Positions 37,775-46,905 are shown, counted from the stretch's first letter. The stretch: 64,000 nucleotides of DNA from Burkholderiaceae bacterium 26 (GCA_000955795.1 JYOB01000007.1:1-64000), one strand, 5' to 3'. The notes: a model not told the origin generated them from the sequence alone. A program made the numbers and translations.

Positions 37775-38794
37775 TCAGGCAGCTTGTTGGTTGGCGGCGG
37801 CGCGTTCGACCTGCTTGCGCGCGTAGGCGAGCGCGGCCTCGCGCACCCACTCGCCTTCTTCGTGTGCACGCTTGCGGGTGGCGAGGCGCTCGCGGTTGCA
37901 CGGGCCGTGGCCGTCCAGCACGCGCTTGAACTCAGACCAATCGAGCGGTGAGAAATCGTAATGGCCGCGCGCTTCGTTCCACGTGAGGCCGGGGTCGGGC
38001 AGCGTCACGCCCAGCACGCGCGCCTGCTCAACGGTGGCATCGACAAAGCGTTGCCGCAGATCGTCGTTCGAGATGCGCTTGATGCCCCAGGCCATGGTCT
38101 GCGCGCTGTTGGGCGATGCGGTATCGGGCGGCCCGAACATCATCAGCACCGGAAACCACCAGCGGTCGACGGATTCCTGCACCATGTCGCGCTGCGCCTG
38201 CGTGCCGCCCATCATCGTCAGCAACGATTCATAGCCCTGACGCTGGTGAAACGACTCTTCCTTGCAGATGCGGATCATGGCGCGCGCATATGGGCCATAC
38301 GAACAGCGGCACAGCGGCACCTGATTCATGATCGCCGCGCCATCGACCAGCCAGCCGATCACGCCCACGTCTGCCCAGGAGAGCGTCGGGTAATTGAAGA
38401 TCGATGAATACTTTGCGCGCCCCTCGTGCAGCGCGTCGATCATCTCGTCGCGCGAGCTGCCGAGCGTCTCTCCGGCGGAATAGAGATAGAGGCCGTGGCC
38501 CGCTTCGTCCTGCACCTTGGCCAGAAGGATGGCCTTGCGCTTGAGCGACGGCGCCCTGCTGATCCAGTTGCCCTCGGGCAGCATGCCCACCACCTCGGAA
38601 TGCGCGTGCTGCGAAATCTGTCGCAGCAGGGTCTTGCGGTACGGCGCCGGCATCCAATCTTGGGGCTCGATCTTGTGGTCGGCGCCAATGCGTGCGTCAA
38701 AGCGCGCCTGGAGGTCGGCTTCGCCTTGGGAGGCGGCGGCCAGTTCCTGCTCCGTGGGCAGCCCCCCGGGCTGGTCGAGGCTTTGGGTGTACAT
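37775..38794 (-). CDS. paaA: Phenylacetyl-CoA epoxidase catalytic subunit PaaA
   Basis: A 339-residue di-iron oxygenase subunit that forms the ring-1,2-epoxide of phenylacetyl-CoA. The carboxylate/His ligands sit in [13 protein letters not shown] and [20 protein letters not shown] precedes the ATG at 38794. It is the first gene of paaABCDE. Its promoter has a perfect TATAAT and a central palindrome. No paaK, paaG or paaZ lies in the window, so the rest of the pathway is elsewhere. Confidence 0.96.
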   Translation of the reverse strand: MYTQSLDQPGGLPTEQELAAASQGEADLQARFDARIGADHKIEPQDWMPAPYRKTLLRQISQHAHSEVVGMLPEGNWISRAPSLKRKAILLAKVQDEAGHGLYLYSAGETLGSSRDEMIDALHEGRAKYSSIFNYPTLSWADVGVIGWLVDGAAIMNQVPLCRCSYGPYARAMIRICKEESFHQRQGYESLLTMMGGTQAQRDMVQESVDRWWFPVLMMFGPPDTASPNSAQTMAWGIKRISNDDLRQRFVDATVEQARVLGVTLPDPGLTWNEARGHYDFSPLDWSEFKRVLDGHGPCNRERLATRKRAHEEGEWVREAALAYARKQVERAAANQQAA

Positions 38795-38861
38795 GCGATC
38801 CTCCGGCCGCTTTCTGGACATGTGCACGGTGCGTCATGTGCGCCGTGTTTTGGATGGATCG

Positions 38862-38889
38862 ATTATAAACCGTCCGACCGGTCGGTCAA
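38862..38889 (-). promoter_or_regulatory. paaA promoter with embedded PaaR-type palindrome
   Basis: On the minus strand TTGACC (38884-38889), 16 bases and TATAAT (38862-38867). The perfect 12-base palindrome CCGACCGGTCGG (38874-38885) fills the spacer and touches the -35. A bound repressor would block RNA polymerase directly. The TetR gene at 34.4 kb is the likely binder. Confidence 0.8.
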
Positions 38890-38962
38890 TAACGGGTTTC
38901 ACCGCATGCCCTGTTTGAGACATGCGGCGCACCCTCTTTTTATCCTTCTCTTCCTCGATGGC

Positions 38963-40411
38963 TTAGATTGGCGCTGCGGACGATGCTTCGCCTTGCGCAG
39001 CCTCATGCGCGCGGGTGCGCACAAACACGCCGGCCAGCACTGAACCGATCAAAGCAGCGATCGCGCCCAGCAGGAACGCGAGGTGATAACCGCCATTGAG
39101 CGCGGTCGTGGCATCGGCGCCGGCCGCGGTTAGGCCTTCGGTGCGCCCTGCAGCCAGACTCGCCAGGATGGCCAGGCCTAACGCACCGCCCATCATGAAC
39201 GAGGTGTTGACCACGCCCGACGCCAGGCCCGACTCATCCGGCGCCACATCACTCATGGCCGCCAGAAGCACCGGGTTGAATGCCACACCGGCGCCCAGAC
39301 CCAGCAACAACATGCCGGGCAGCACGTCCATCACAAAGCTGCCGCCGGCAGGCGCCCGCGCAAACAACGCCAGCCCCACAGCGGCCACCAGCAAACCCAA
39401 CGACAGCGGCGCGCGAATGCCAAAGCGCATCACCAGCTTGGCCGACAAGCCCAGCGAGAACACCGCCATGATGATGTTGGCCGGCAGGAAGGCCAGCCCC
39501 ACCTGCATGGCGCTGTAGCCGAGCACGCGCTGCATGTACAGCGCTGAGATAAAAAACCACGCGAACATCGCCGCCGCCCACAACACGCCCACCACGTTGG
39601 CCGTGGCGACGTTGCGCAGCGCGAACATGTGCAGCGGCATCAACGGATGCGACACGCGCGATTCGATGATCAGGAACGCGATCATCAGCGCAATGGCAAT
39701 GCCCAGCTGCGTTAGCGTTTGCGTGGATGTCCAACCGACTTCGTTGCCATGCACGACGGCGTACACCGCCAGCATCAATGATGCGGTCACGGCAATCGCG
39801 CCCGCCACATCCAGCTTCGTGCGATCGGCCAACGGCTTGCCCGCAGGCAACAACGCCATGCACGCGGCATACACCGCCACGCCAATCGGTAGATTGACCA
39901 GGAAGATCCAGTGCCAGCTCAGCGTGCTCGTCAGCAAGCCACCGAGCAACACGCCGATGCTGCCGCCGCCCGCACACACAAAACCGTAGATGCCCATCGC
40001 CTTGGCGCGATCCGCCGGCGAGGTGAACAGGTTCATGATGAGCGACAGCGACACCGCCGACACCACCGCACCGCCCAGCCCCTGCACGGCGCGCGCCGTG
40101 ACCAGCAGCCCTTGCGAATTCGCCAGCCCGCATGCGGCCGAAGCCAGCGTGAACAACGTCAGCCCCAGCAAGAACAGCTTGCGATGTCCGAACAGGTCTC
40201 CCAGCCTGCCACCCAGCAACAGGCAGCCGCCAAAGGTCAGCATGTAGGCGTTGACGACCCACACGAGCGAGGTTTCGGTAAAGCCAAGGTCTGCCTGGAT
40301 GGACGGCAGCGCAACGTTCACGATGGTCGTATCCAGCACGATCATCAGCACGCCCAGGCAGAGCACGATGAGGGCAAGCCAGCGCTTGCGTTCGTCGATG
40401 CCATGCGTCAT
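38963..40411 (-). CDS. MFS multidrug transporter, DHA2 (EmrB/QacA) type
   Basis: A 482-residue major facilitator with 14 predicted helices. LDTTIVNVALPSIQADLG at the N-terminus (motif D1-like), the GGRLGDLFGHRKLF loop (motif A) and the GGSIGVLLGGLL stretch (motif C) mark the proton-driven DHA2 drug exporters. AGGAGT precedes the ATG at 40411. Substrates are unknown. It follows the paa promoter region on the same strand but is transcribed toward it and has no shared function in sight. Confidence 0.92.
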   Translation of the reverse strand: MTHGIDERKRWLALIVLCLGVLMIVLDTTIVNVALPSIQADLGFTETSLVWVVNAYMLTFGGCLLLGGRLGDLFGHRKLFLLGLTLFTLASAACGLANSQGLLVTARAVQGLGGAVVSAVSLSLIMNLFTSPADRAKAMGIYGFVCAGGGSIGVLLGGLLTSTLSWHWIFLVNLPIGVAVYAACMALLPAGKPLADRTKLDVAGAIAVTASLMLAVYAVVHGNEVGWTSTQTLTQLGIAIALMIAFLIIESRVSHPLMPLHMFALRNVATANVVGVLWAAAMFAWFFISALYMQRVLGYSAMQVGLAFLPANIIMAVFSLGLSAKLVMRFGIRAPLSLGLLVAAVGLALFARAPAGGSFVMDVLPGMLLLGLGAGVAFNPVLLAAMSDVAPDESGLASGVVNTSFMMGGALGLAILASLAAGRTEGLTAAGADATTALNGGYHLAFLLGAIAALIGSVLAGVFVRTRAHEAAQGEASSAAPI

Positions 40412-40451
40412 GGAATCACTCCTATGATTGGCCGCTGCGCCCGAATGTCGC

Positions 40452-40979
40452 TCAGGATTGCGCAGCCGATTTAAGGTTGGCGAGACCGGCTTCAAAGTCC
40501 TTGCCAATCATCGCGTCCATACTGAAGAACAGGCCCATCACCTTGGAGATGAATGGGCTCGGGCCATACATGGCCCAGGTGACGTGCGTCACATCCCCGG
40601 CAGGCTTGAGCGTGATTTCCGCCGTGTTGTGCGCTTCGAACGGTTTCAGAAAATCAAGCTGAATCCGGATGCGGCTGGGCGACGTTGAATCGACAATCTC
40701 CATGCGCCCTGCCCCAACTTCCCGCGAGCCATCCCACGCATAGTTCGCGCCTTTGCCACTGGCGGGGCTGCCATAGGTGCGCTTCATCGCGGGATCGCGC
40801 TTTTCCCACGGAGACCAAGCAGTCCAGCGGTGGAAATCGTTGATCAGGGCGAACACCTTTTCAGGCGACGCCTTGATGTCGATCTCGCGCTGCACGTGGA
40901 AGGTATCGGGGCGCGTGGTGGCAAAACCGAGCACAGCAGCAATCGCGACGACGATGACGATCGCAATGATCTTCAGCAT
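40452..40979 (-). CDS. SRPBCC (START-like) protein with N-terminal membrane anchor
   Basis: A 175-residue protein with a hydrophobic N-terminal helix (IIAIVIVVAIAAVLGF) and an SRPBCC/polyketide-cyclase-like domain (IDIKASPEKVFALINDFHRWTAWSPWEKRDP). Such domains bind hydrophobic ligands. The anchor suggests the domain faces the periplasm. It lies 40 bases upstream of the MFS gene on the same strand and may be co-transcribed. Confidence 0.85.
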   Translation of the reverse strand: MLKIIAIVIVVAIAAVLGFATTRPDTFHVQREIDIKASPEKVFALINDFHRWTAWSPWEKRDPAMKRTYGSPASGKGANYAWDGSREVGAGRMEIVDSTSPSRIRIQLDFLKPFEAHNTAEITLKPAGDVTHVTWAMYGPSPFISKVMGLFFSMDAMIGKDFEAGLANLKSAAQS

Positions 40980-41213
40980 GAAGAGCGCTCCAACAGATGG
41001 GGACAGCAGGTGAAGGGACGCCTTTGCGCAAGCCGTGCAAAAGGTCGCGGCCAGAACAGCCGGACGTCACCAAGGGGGTGGTTTCGTTGATATTGGTAAG
41101 GCCCCGGTGATCGCGCAGTCTAGCACCGGACCATTGCCTTGCGCCAAGGCAGGCTTCCTACGATTTTGCGTAGAACGGCCACCGCTCGGCGGCCGTTTGC
41201 ACGCGCATTGCGG

Positions 41214-41645
41214 TTACATCGGCTTGGGCGCGATCACCATCCACGTGATGCCAAAGCGGTCGGTCACCATGCCAAACGCGTTGGCAAAAAACGTTTCGGA
41301 CATCGGCATCGTGACTTGCCCGCCCTCGCCAAGTGCCTTGAATGTCCGTTCCGCAGTGGCGTTGTCGGGCACGCTCACGGACAACCCAAAACCCTTGAAA
41401 TCCGTCTTGCCGCCGGCCATGCCGTCGGACGCCAGAATCTGGGTTTCGCCCACGCGGAAGGCGGCGTGCATCACCTTGTCGAGCGGGGGCGCCATGCCGC
41501 CGCATTGCTCGCTGGTGGGCTGCGCATCCTTGGGCGCATCCTTGTAGTGCATCACCACATCGACCTTGGCACCAAGCGTCTTCTTGTAGAACTCCAGCGC
41601 TTCTTCGCAACGACCTTCGAAGAACAGATACGGTTGAACTTGCAT
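41214..41645 (-). CDS. VOC-family (PhnB/glyoxalase-like) protein
   Basis: A 143-residue VOC-fold protein of the PhnB/3-demethylubiquinone-methyltransferase-like group, with YLFFEGRCEEALEFYKKTLGA at the N-terminus and MSETFFANAFGMVTDRFGITWMV at the C-terminus. AGGAG precedes the ATG at 41645. Function unknown; homologues often occur in stress or ECF-linked sets. Confidence 0.88.
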   Translation of the reverse strand: MQVQPYLFFEGRCEEALEFYKKTLGAKVDVVMHYKDAPKDAQPTSEQCGGMAPPLDKVMHAAFRVGETQILASDGMAGGKTDFKGFGLSVSVPDNATAERTFKALGEGGQVTMPMSETFFANAFGMVTDRFGITWMVIAPKPM

Positions 41646-41718
41646 CACAACTCCTTGGGGTGGACTTGGGGGACTGCAAAGCCGCGCATTGCGCCACGCG
41701 GTCGGGGGGAAACCTCGC

Positions 41719-42150
41719 TCAGCCGCACGCCGGTTCAGGCACCGGCAGCGGCACCGATGCATGCTCGTGTACGACTTGCCAACGGCCATCGCGCTTGCAG
41801 AAACACACGGTGGCGCGCGTCTGCGCATCGTGCTTCGCACCGTCGCGATAGCGCGCACGCAGGCGATTCACGCTGAAGCAATAGGCCAGATCGCCACTCA
41901 CCTCAAGGTGCAACTCGGTGAATTGGAAATCGGCCTGCCCCTCAAGCGCATCGAACCAGCCTTGCCAGTTGCGACGGTATGCATCGACGCCCTTTACAAA
42001 CAGCGGCGGCATCACATCGAAGACCACCACATCGTGTGCGTAATGACGCATGACGGCGTCGACATCCTTGGCGCGGACGGCGGCAGCCCACTCGCTAATC
42101 AACGTACGTAGTTGGGCCTCGTCGTCCGCTGCGGTGGTGGCAATCGTCAT
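41719..42150 (-). CDS. SnoaL/DUF4440-like (NTF2-fold) protein
   Basis: A 143-residue NTF2-fold protein: LISEWAAAVRAKDVDAVMRHYAHDVVVFDV is the typical N-terminal pattern of the SgcJ/EcaC and DUF4440 group. GGAGA lies upstream of the ATG at 42150. It is divergent from the TetR gene at 42290, with repeated TGTCCACA motifs between, so it may be a target of that regulator. Substrate unknown. Confidence 0.85.
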   Translation of the reverse strand: MTIATTAADDEAQLRTLISEWAAAVRAKDVDAVMRHYAHDVVVFDVMPPLFVKGVDAYRRNWQGWFDALEGQADFQFTELHLEVSGDLAYCFSVNRLRARYRDGAKHDAQTRATVCFCKRDGRWQVVHEHASVPLPVPEPACG

Positions 42151-42224
42151 GCTGGTCTCCGAAGAAGCTGTTGCACTAAAGGCTTGGAAATTTGCGTCAC
42201 AGCGCCTAGGGTTGAATTGTGAAC

Positions 42225-42266
42225 ACTGTCCACAAACAGTAGCAGACATAATGGACGGTGTCCACA
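42225..42266. promoter_or_regulatory. Candidate TetR operators (ACTGT-N6-ACAGT; TGTCCACA repeated)
   Basis: ACTGTCCACAAACAGT (42225-42240) is a perfect five-base inverted repeat. The octamer TGTCCACA recurs at 42227-42234 and 42259-42266, 32 bases or about three helical turns apart. Both lie between the divergent SnoaL-like and TetR genes. Confidence 0.5.
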
Positions 42267-42289
42267 TAGAACTTGCGGAGTTGCATTGC

Positions 42290-42934
42290 ATGACCCAGGA
42301 ACCGCCTCGACCACCCGTGCGCACCACGTATCGCCATGGCGACTTGCGACGTGCGCTGCTCGACGCCGGGATTGAACTGGCGCGCGCCGGCGGGCCCGAC
42401 GCCATCGTGCTGCGCGAAGCCACGCGCCGCGCGGGCGTGGTGCCGAATGCCGCCTACCGGCATTTCGCAGGGCGACAGGACTTGCTGCAGGCCGTCCGGG
42501 CAGAGGCTTTGGCCGCATTGGCGCGCGCAATGGAAGCCGAGCTGGATGCCATCGACCCGGCGTGGCCCGAGGATGTGCGCGCACGCGCGTCGCTACGTGC
42601 CATCGGCGTGGGTTATCTGCGGTTTGCGCAGACGGAAACCGGTCTCTTCCGCACAGCCTTTGCAGTGCCCGATGAAGTGGAAAACGACGCGGACCCCGCC
42701 AAGGCTGGCAATAGCGGCCTGAACCCGTTCCAGTTACTGAGCCTGGCGCTGGACCGGATGACAACTGCCGGCGTACTGCCGCCCGAACGCCGTCCGGGCG
42801 CCGAATACCTCGCCTGGTCGGCGGTGCATGGGCTGGCCCTGCTTATCATTGATGGGCCGTTGCGCGGGCGCCCGCCCGAGCAGACCGGCGCCATTGCATT
42901 GCGTGTGGTGGAAATGGTGGAAAACGGCCTGTAG
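42290..42934 (+). CDS. TetR-family regulator with WHG-type ligand domain
   Basis: A 214-residue TetR-type regulator. The HTH is RRALLDAGIELARAGGPDAIVLREATRRAGVVPNAAYRHF (residues about 18-57), and the C-terminal WSAVHGLALLIIDGPLRG segment marks the TetR_C_33/WHG group. The ATG at 42290 has GGAG upstream and is preferred over one at 42251. It probably controls itself and the divergent SnoaL-like gene. Confidence 0.88.
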   Translation: MTQEPPRPPVRTTYRHGDLRRALLDAGIELARAGGPDAIVLREATRRAGVVPNAAYRHFAGRQDLLQAVRAEALAALARAMEAELDAIDPAWPEDVRARASLRAIGVGYLRFAQTETGLFRTAFAVPDEVENDADPAKAGNSGLNPFQLLSLALDRMTTAGVLPPERRPGAEYLAWSAVHGLALLIIDGPLRGRPPEQTGAIALRVVEMVENGL

Positions 42935-43019
42935 AGACTGCCGGACCAGCTGGCCGATGGAATATTGCTTGCACCCAAAGTGTTTACCATCAGCACAAGC
43001 CACACACCGGAGAACCACC

Positions 43020-43532
43020 ATGCAGATGCGACCAGGCAGATGGATCAGCGCCGTCGCGCTCGTGCTGAGCGCATGCGCGGCGCTTTCGCCAATCCAGACG
43101 GCGCAAAAGATGATCGGCCAGCCCGAAAGTACCGTACGCGAGACGTTTGGCGCGCCCACCGAGACGTACCAGCTGGCAAACGGCACGCACCGCTGGATCT
43201 ATTCCAAGCAGCCGATGGGACATGAAGTCTATGCCGCGGACTTTGACGCGAGCGGCAAGCTCACCAACTTCCGGCAGATGCTGACTGAAAAGGAAATCTA
43301 CGAAGCCCGGCCCGGCGTCTGGACCAAGCATGATGTGGCGGAGCGCTTTGGCATGCCACGCGAGCCAACGCAGTACTACCCGCTGATGAAGCGGGAGGCG
43401 TGGTCATACCGGATGTACGTCACCGGGTATCAGCAGGCGCACTTCAACGCCCTCTTCGACGACAACGGCGTGCTCGATCGCACCATGATTGTCGTCGACC
43501 CGCTTGGCGGTGATCACCACAGCCGCAAGTGA
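43020..43532 (+). CDS. Small lipoprotein, SmpA/BamE-like repeat fold
   Basis: A 170-residue lipoprotein with signal ending in VLSAC. Two repeats of the small BamE-like type are visible: MIGQPESTVRETFGAP and HDVAERFGMPREPTQYYPLM, each predicting helix-turn then a short hairpin. GGAGA precedes the ATG. Function unknown. It converges with the CheV-like gene across a shared terminator. Confidence 0.8.
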   Translation: MQMRPGRWISAVALVLSACAALSPIQTAQKMIGQPESTVRETFGAPTETYQLANGTHRWIYSKQPMGHEVYAADFDASGKLTNFRQMLTEKEIYEARPGVWTKHDVAERFGMPREPTQYYPLMKREAWSYRMYVTGYQQAHFNALFDDNGVLDRTMIVVDPLGGDHHSRK

Positions 43533-43538
43533 CAAAAA

Positions 43539-43569
43539 GCCCGGGCGGCGCATTGCACGCCGCCCGGGC
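43539..43569. terminator. Perfect 12-bp hairpin terminator between convergent genes
   Basis: GCCCGGGCGGCG (43539-43550) pairs with CGCCGCCCGGGC (43558-43569) around seven bases. On the minus strand TTTTT follows, so it terminates the CheV-like gene; on the plus strand it can end the lipoprotein transcript. Confidence 0.85.
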
Positions 43570-43589
43570 CTCAGTGCTTAGCTCAGCGA

Positions 43590-44534
43590 TTAACCCAGCG
43601 CAGAAGCAATGGCCTGCGCAAGTTCGTTCGCTTCAAACTTCGCAACGTAGCCGTTGGCGCCAACGCGGCGCACGTGGTCTTCGTTGGCCGAGCCCGACAG
43701 CGACGAGTGAATCACCACCGGAATCGACTGGAATGCCGGCTCGGTTTTGATCTTGCGCGTGAGCGTGAACCCGTCCATCTCGGGCATTTCCAGATCGGTC
43801 AGCACCAGCGCGATCTTGTCGCGCACAGTTTTGCCTTCGCGTGCCGCATCGCGTGCGATGTTCTGCAGCGTATCCCACGCTTCCTGGCCGCTCTTGGTCA
43901 TCACATACGGTGTGCCCATCGCTTCCAGACCGTTGGCGATGAGCGAGCGTGCGAGGCCCGAATCGTCCGCCACCAGCAGCTTGGCACCCGGCGGCAGCTT
44001 GATCGGACGCTCGCCATTGTCGGGCGCCAGATCGGTACGGCGGGTCGGGAACACATCCACCAGAATCTGTTCGACGTCGATCACCTGCGCCAGACGCGAG
44101 TTGTCGGCGTTGCCATCCAGGCGCGCCAAGCTGGTGATGTTGCTGCTGCCAACGCTCGCCTCGGCCGGGAAGATCTGGCTCCATTCCAGGCGCACGATCT
44201 CGTCCACTTCTTCCACCGCAAAGCCTTGGGTGGAGCGCGCATATTCGGTAATCAGCAGGATGTTGGCGTTGCCGTTCTTGGTGCCGATCACGCTGGCGAG
44301 GTCAATTACGGGAATGATCTGGCCGCGCACATTGACCGCACCCAGGATATGGGCGCCGGCATCCGCCACATGCGTCACAGGCGGCATGACCATGATCTCG
44401 CGCACTTTGAACACGTTAATGCCGAACATCTCGCGCTGATTGGAGCGCGCAGATTCGCCCAGGCGGAACAGCAACAGTTCAAAACGGTTGTTGTTTGTCA
44501 GATTGGTCCGTTCATCAACTTCGTGCTGCGACAT
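43590..44534 (-). CDS. CheV-like chemotaxis coupling protein (CheW + receiver)
   Basis: A 314-residue protein with a CheW-like domain (residues about 15-165; NVFKVREIM, GAVNVRGQIIPVIDLA) joined to a response-regulator receiver domain (about 185-310) with the acidic pocket LLVADD and phosphoacceptor Asp in LVLTDLEMPEMDGF. CheV couples receptors to CheA and adapts by phosphorylation. GGGGGAAG precedes the ATG at 44534. No other chemotaxis gene is near, though a membrane sensor begins at the right edge. Confidence 0.94.
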   Translation of the reverse strand: MSQHEVDERTNLTNNNRFELLLFRLGESARSNQREMFGINVFKVREIMVMPPVTHVADAGAHILGAVNVRGQIIPVIDLASVIGTKNGNANILLITEYARSTQGFAVEEVDEIVRLEWSQIFPAEASVGSSNITSLARLDGNADNSRLAQVIDVEQILVDVFPTRRTDLAPDNGERPIKLPPGAKLLVADDSGLARSLIANGLEAMGTPYVMTKSGQEAWDTLQNIARDAAREGKTVRDKIALVLTDLEMPEMDGFTLTRKIKTEPAFQSIPVVIHSSLSGSANEDHVRRVGANGYVAKFEANELAQAIASALG

Positions 44535-44649
44535 TGTCTTCCCCCGTTCAAGCACACGTTATGTGGCGGTAAACGGCACGGCGTTTGGCAACTTGAAGGG
44601 GTTTTGCGAATGTGAAGGCCGAGCCCTTCCAGCGTGGGGAAACACAAGC

Positions 44650-45555
44650 CTAGGCAACCTTCACGTGCGCGACCAGAAAATCGAGAAATGCCCGCACGCG
44701 CGCCGGCAGATGCGCTCCCTGACCGACATAGACGGCGTGGATGTCTTCGGTCTCGCCCGGGTTGTAATCCTCCAGGACGGGGACGAGACGGCCCGCATCC
44801 AGATCGGCGCGCACCTGAAACTCAGCCAGGCGCGCCAGCCCCAGACCGGCGACCGCCACAGCGCGCAGCGCCTCGCCATCGCTGATCTGCGTGTTGCCGT
44901 GCGGGGTGAATTCGGTGCGACGTCCGCGCTTAATGAAAGGCCAAGCGCTCATGGCGCGCACGTAGCTGAACGCCAGACAGTTGTGGTTTGCCAGATCAGC
45001 CGGCGTGCGCGGCGTGCCCGCGCGCGCCAGATAAGCCGGAGACGCCACCACCATCAAGCGCGTCTGCCCCAGCTTGCGCGCCACCAGCCGAGAACTCTTT
45101 AGCGGACCACTGCGCAGGGCAACATCGGTGCGGTCTTCCAGCAGATCGACCACGCGATCCGTGAGCGCAATGTCGAGCGACACCTCCGGATGGCAAGCCA
45201 GAAACGCCGGCACAATCGGCAGCAGCAAATGCGTGCCGACCGGCACATTGGAATTGATGCGCAATCGCCCTGAAGGCTGCGCCCCGGCGGACGCCTCGCG
45301 CTCGGCCTCTTCCAGATCGGCCAGTACCGTCACGCTGCGTTCATAGAACGCCGCGCCCTCGGGCGTGAGCTGAAAGCGCCGCGTGGAACGGTTCACCAGC
45401 CTCGCCCCCAACCGGGCTTCCAACCGCGCGACCAGTTTGCTCACCGCCGACGGCGTCATCCGGCAGGCGCGCGCCGCGGCAGAGAAGCCGCTCTCTTCCA
45501 CGACCCGCACGAAAACTTCCATCTCGCCAAAGCGATTGACATCAAGCCGCGACAT
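44650..45555 (-). CDS. LysR-family regulator
   Basis: A 301-residue LysR-type regulator of the CrgA/AaeR-like group: FGEMEVFVRVVEESGFSAAARACRMTPSAVSKLVARLE at the HTH and the RSTRRFQLTPEGAAFY wing. It is divergent from the PRISE-type reductase gene with a 113-base gap and is its likely regulator. The effector is unknown. Confidence 0.92.
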   Translation of the reverse strand: MSRLDVNRFGEMEVFVRVVEESGFSAAARACRMTPSAVSKLVARLEARLGARLVNRSTRRFQLTPEGAAFYERSVTVLADLEEAEREASAGAQPSGRLRINSNVPVGTHLLLPIVPAFLACHPEVSLDIALTDRVVDLLEDRTDVALRSGPLKSSRLVARKLGQTRLMVVASPAYLARAGTPRTPADLANHNCLAFSYVRAMSAWPFIKRGRRTEFTPHGNTQISDGEALRAVAVAGLGLARLAEFQVRADLDAGRLVPVLEDYNPGETEDIHAVYVGQGAHLPARVRAFLDFLVAHVKVA

Positions 45556-45668
45556 TGTGATTTCAATTCATAAATGTTGTGCTTGTTGGCAGTCTATCGC
45601 ACAGATTCGATCGTTCTCATACTGGCTGCCATTGCCATTGCTGCTCCGGGCTCAATCCCAACATCAAC

Positions 45669-46730
45669 ATGACTGCACAGAACAAAGTCGCGCTCGTCGT
45701 GGGCGCTCAGGGCGTGATCGGCCGCAACTTGATCGAGCACCTCGCAACATTGGACGACTGGCGCATCGTGGGCCTGTCGCGCCGCGGCGGAGAATCGACC
45801 GAGCGCATCCAGCATGTGGCCGTCGACCTGCTCGACGCGGCCGACACGCGCGCCAAGCTCCGCGCGCTTGGCGACGTCACCCACATCTTCTACGCCGCCT
45901 ATCAGGACCGCCCGACCTGGGCCGAACTGGTGCCGCCCAACCTCGCCATGCTGACCAACGTGGTGGAAGCCATGGAAGCCGCGTCGCCACACCTCATGCA
46001 TATCAGCCTGATGCAGGGCTACAAGGTCTACGGCGGCCACCTCGGGCCGTTCAAAACCCCGGCGCGCGAAACGGATACGCATTTCATGCCGCCCGAATTC
46101 ATGTTCGACCAGCAGACCTTTCTGGAAGCACGCCAGGTGGGCAAGGCGTGGACATGGTCAGCAATACGCCCGTCGGTTGTCGGCGGCTTTGCGCTGGGTA
46201 ATCCGATGAACCTAGCCGTGGCCATCGCCATGTACGCGTCGATATCGAAAGAACTGGGCCTGCCGCTGCGCTTTCCCGGCAAACCCGGCGCATACGACCA
46301 CCTGCTGGAAATGACCGATGCCGGCCTGCTTGCCCGCGCCACCGTGTGGGCCGCCACCGAGCCGCGCTGCGCCAACCAGGCCTTCAACATCAACAACGGA
46401 GACCTCTTCCGCTGGAGCGAAATGTGGCCCAAGATCGCCGGCTACTTTGCGTTGGAAGTCGCCCCGCCGCTGTCCTTGGCGCTCGACACCGTCATGGCCG
46501 ACAAGGCGCCGCTCTGGCAAAGCATGATCGCCAAGCATGGTTTGGCGAACACGCCTTACCGCGATGTGTCTTCGTGGCGCTTTGCCGACTTCGTCTTCTC
46601 GTGGGACTACGACATGTTCGGTGACGGCTCCAAGGCGCGCCGCTTTGGCTTTCACGAATATGTGGAGACGGAAGCGATGTTCATGCGCATCTTCGATGAC
46701 TTGCGCCAGCGCAGAATCATTCCGGGGTAG
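45669..46730 (+). CDS. SDR family oxidoreductase, PRISE (5-beta-reductase-like) type
   Basis: A 353-residue NADPH-dependent enzyme with the Rossmann motif VVGAQGVIGRNLIEHL (residues 9-24), GLSRR for NADPH and the active-site region MQGYKVYGGHLG. The Lys-Tyr pair in that segment and the length match progesterone-5-beta-reductase/iridoid-synthase-like (PRISE) enzymes, which reduce enones. The bacterial substrate is unknown. The LysR gene is divergent. Confidence 0.9.
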   Translation: MTAQNKVALVVGAQGVIGRNLIEHLATLDDWRIVGLSRRGGESTERIQHVAVDLLDAADTRAKLRALGDVTHIFYAAYQDRPTWAELVPPNLAMLTNVVEAMEAASPHLMHISLMQGYKVYGGHLGPFKTPARETDTHFMPPEFMFDQQTFLEARQVGKAWTWSAIRPSVVGGFALGNPMNLAVAIAMYASISKELGLPLRFPGKPGAYDHLLEMTDAGLLARATVWAATEPRCANQAFNINNGDLFRWSEMWPKIAGYFALEVAPPLSLALDTVMADKAPLWQSMIAKHGLANTPYRDVSSWRFADFVFSWDYDMFGDGSKARRFGFHEYVETEAMFMRIFDDLRQRRIIPG

Positions 46731-46828
46731 AGCATCCGGATGCCTCCACCGAAGCGCCGCACTGGCCGATCCGGCTAGGTGGATGTCCCGACTCGGGTTT
46801 CCGCAGGAAGGGTCGATATAGTGAAGGC

Positions 46829-46905
46829 GGGACGGTAGCTCATGGGTCGAGCGGCGACGGTTTACCGACGCAGGCAGGCAGGTTCAAATCCTGTACGTCC
46901 CACCA
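46829..46905 (+). tRNA. tRNA-like sequence with anomalous anticodon arm
   Basis: The 77 bases have a tRNA frame: acceptor GGGACG/CGTCCC with encoded ACCA, U8-A9, a D arm GCTC/GAGC with a GG-containing loop, and a canonical T arm (GCAGG-TTCAAAT-CCTGT). The middle does not give a normal anticodon arm. It folds as GCG-A-CGG/CCG-A-CGC with an A.A mismatch and a four-base TTTA loop. It is followed at 47069 by a truncated integrase, so it is probably an integration site or a decayed tRNA. A decoding function is unlikely. Confidence 0.5.

Noticed and set aside
38911-38935. CCGCATG/CATGCGG inverted repeat near the MFS and paaA genes
   Set aside because: The 7-bp arms are followed by T bases only on the strand where no gene ends; too weak to call a terminator.
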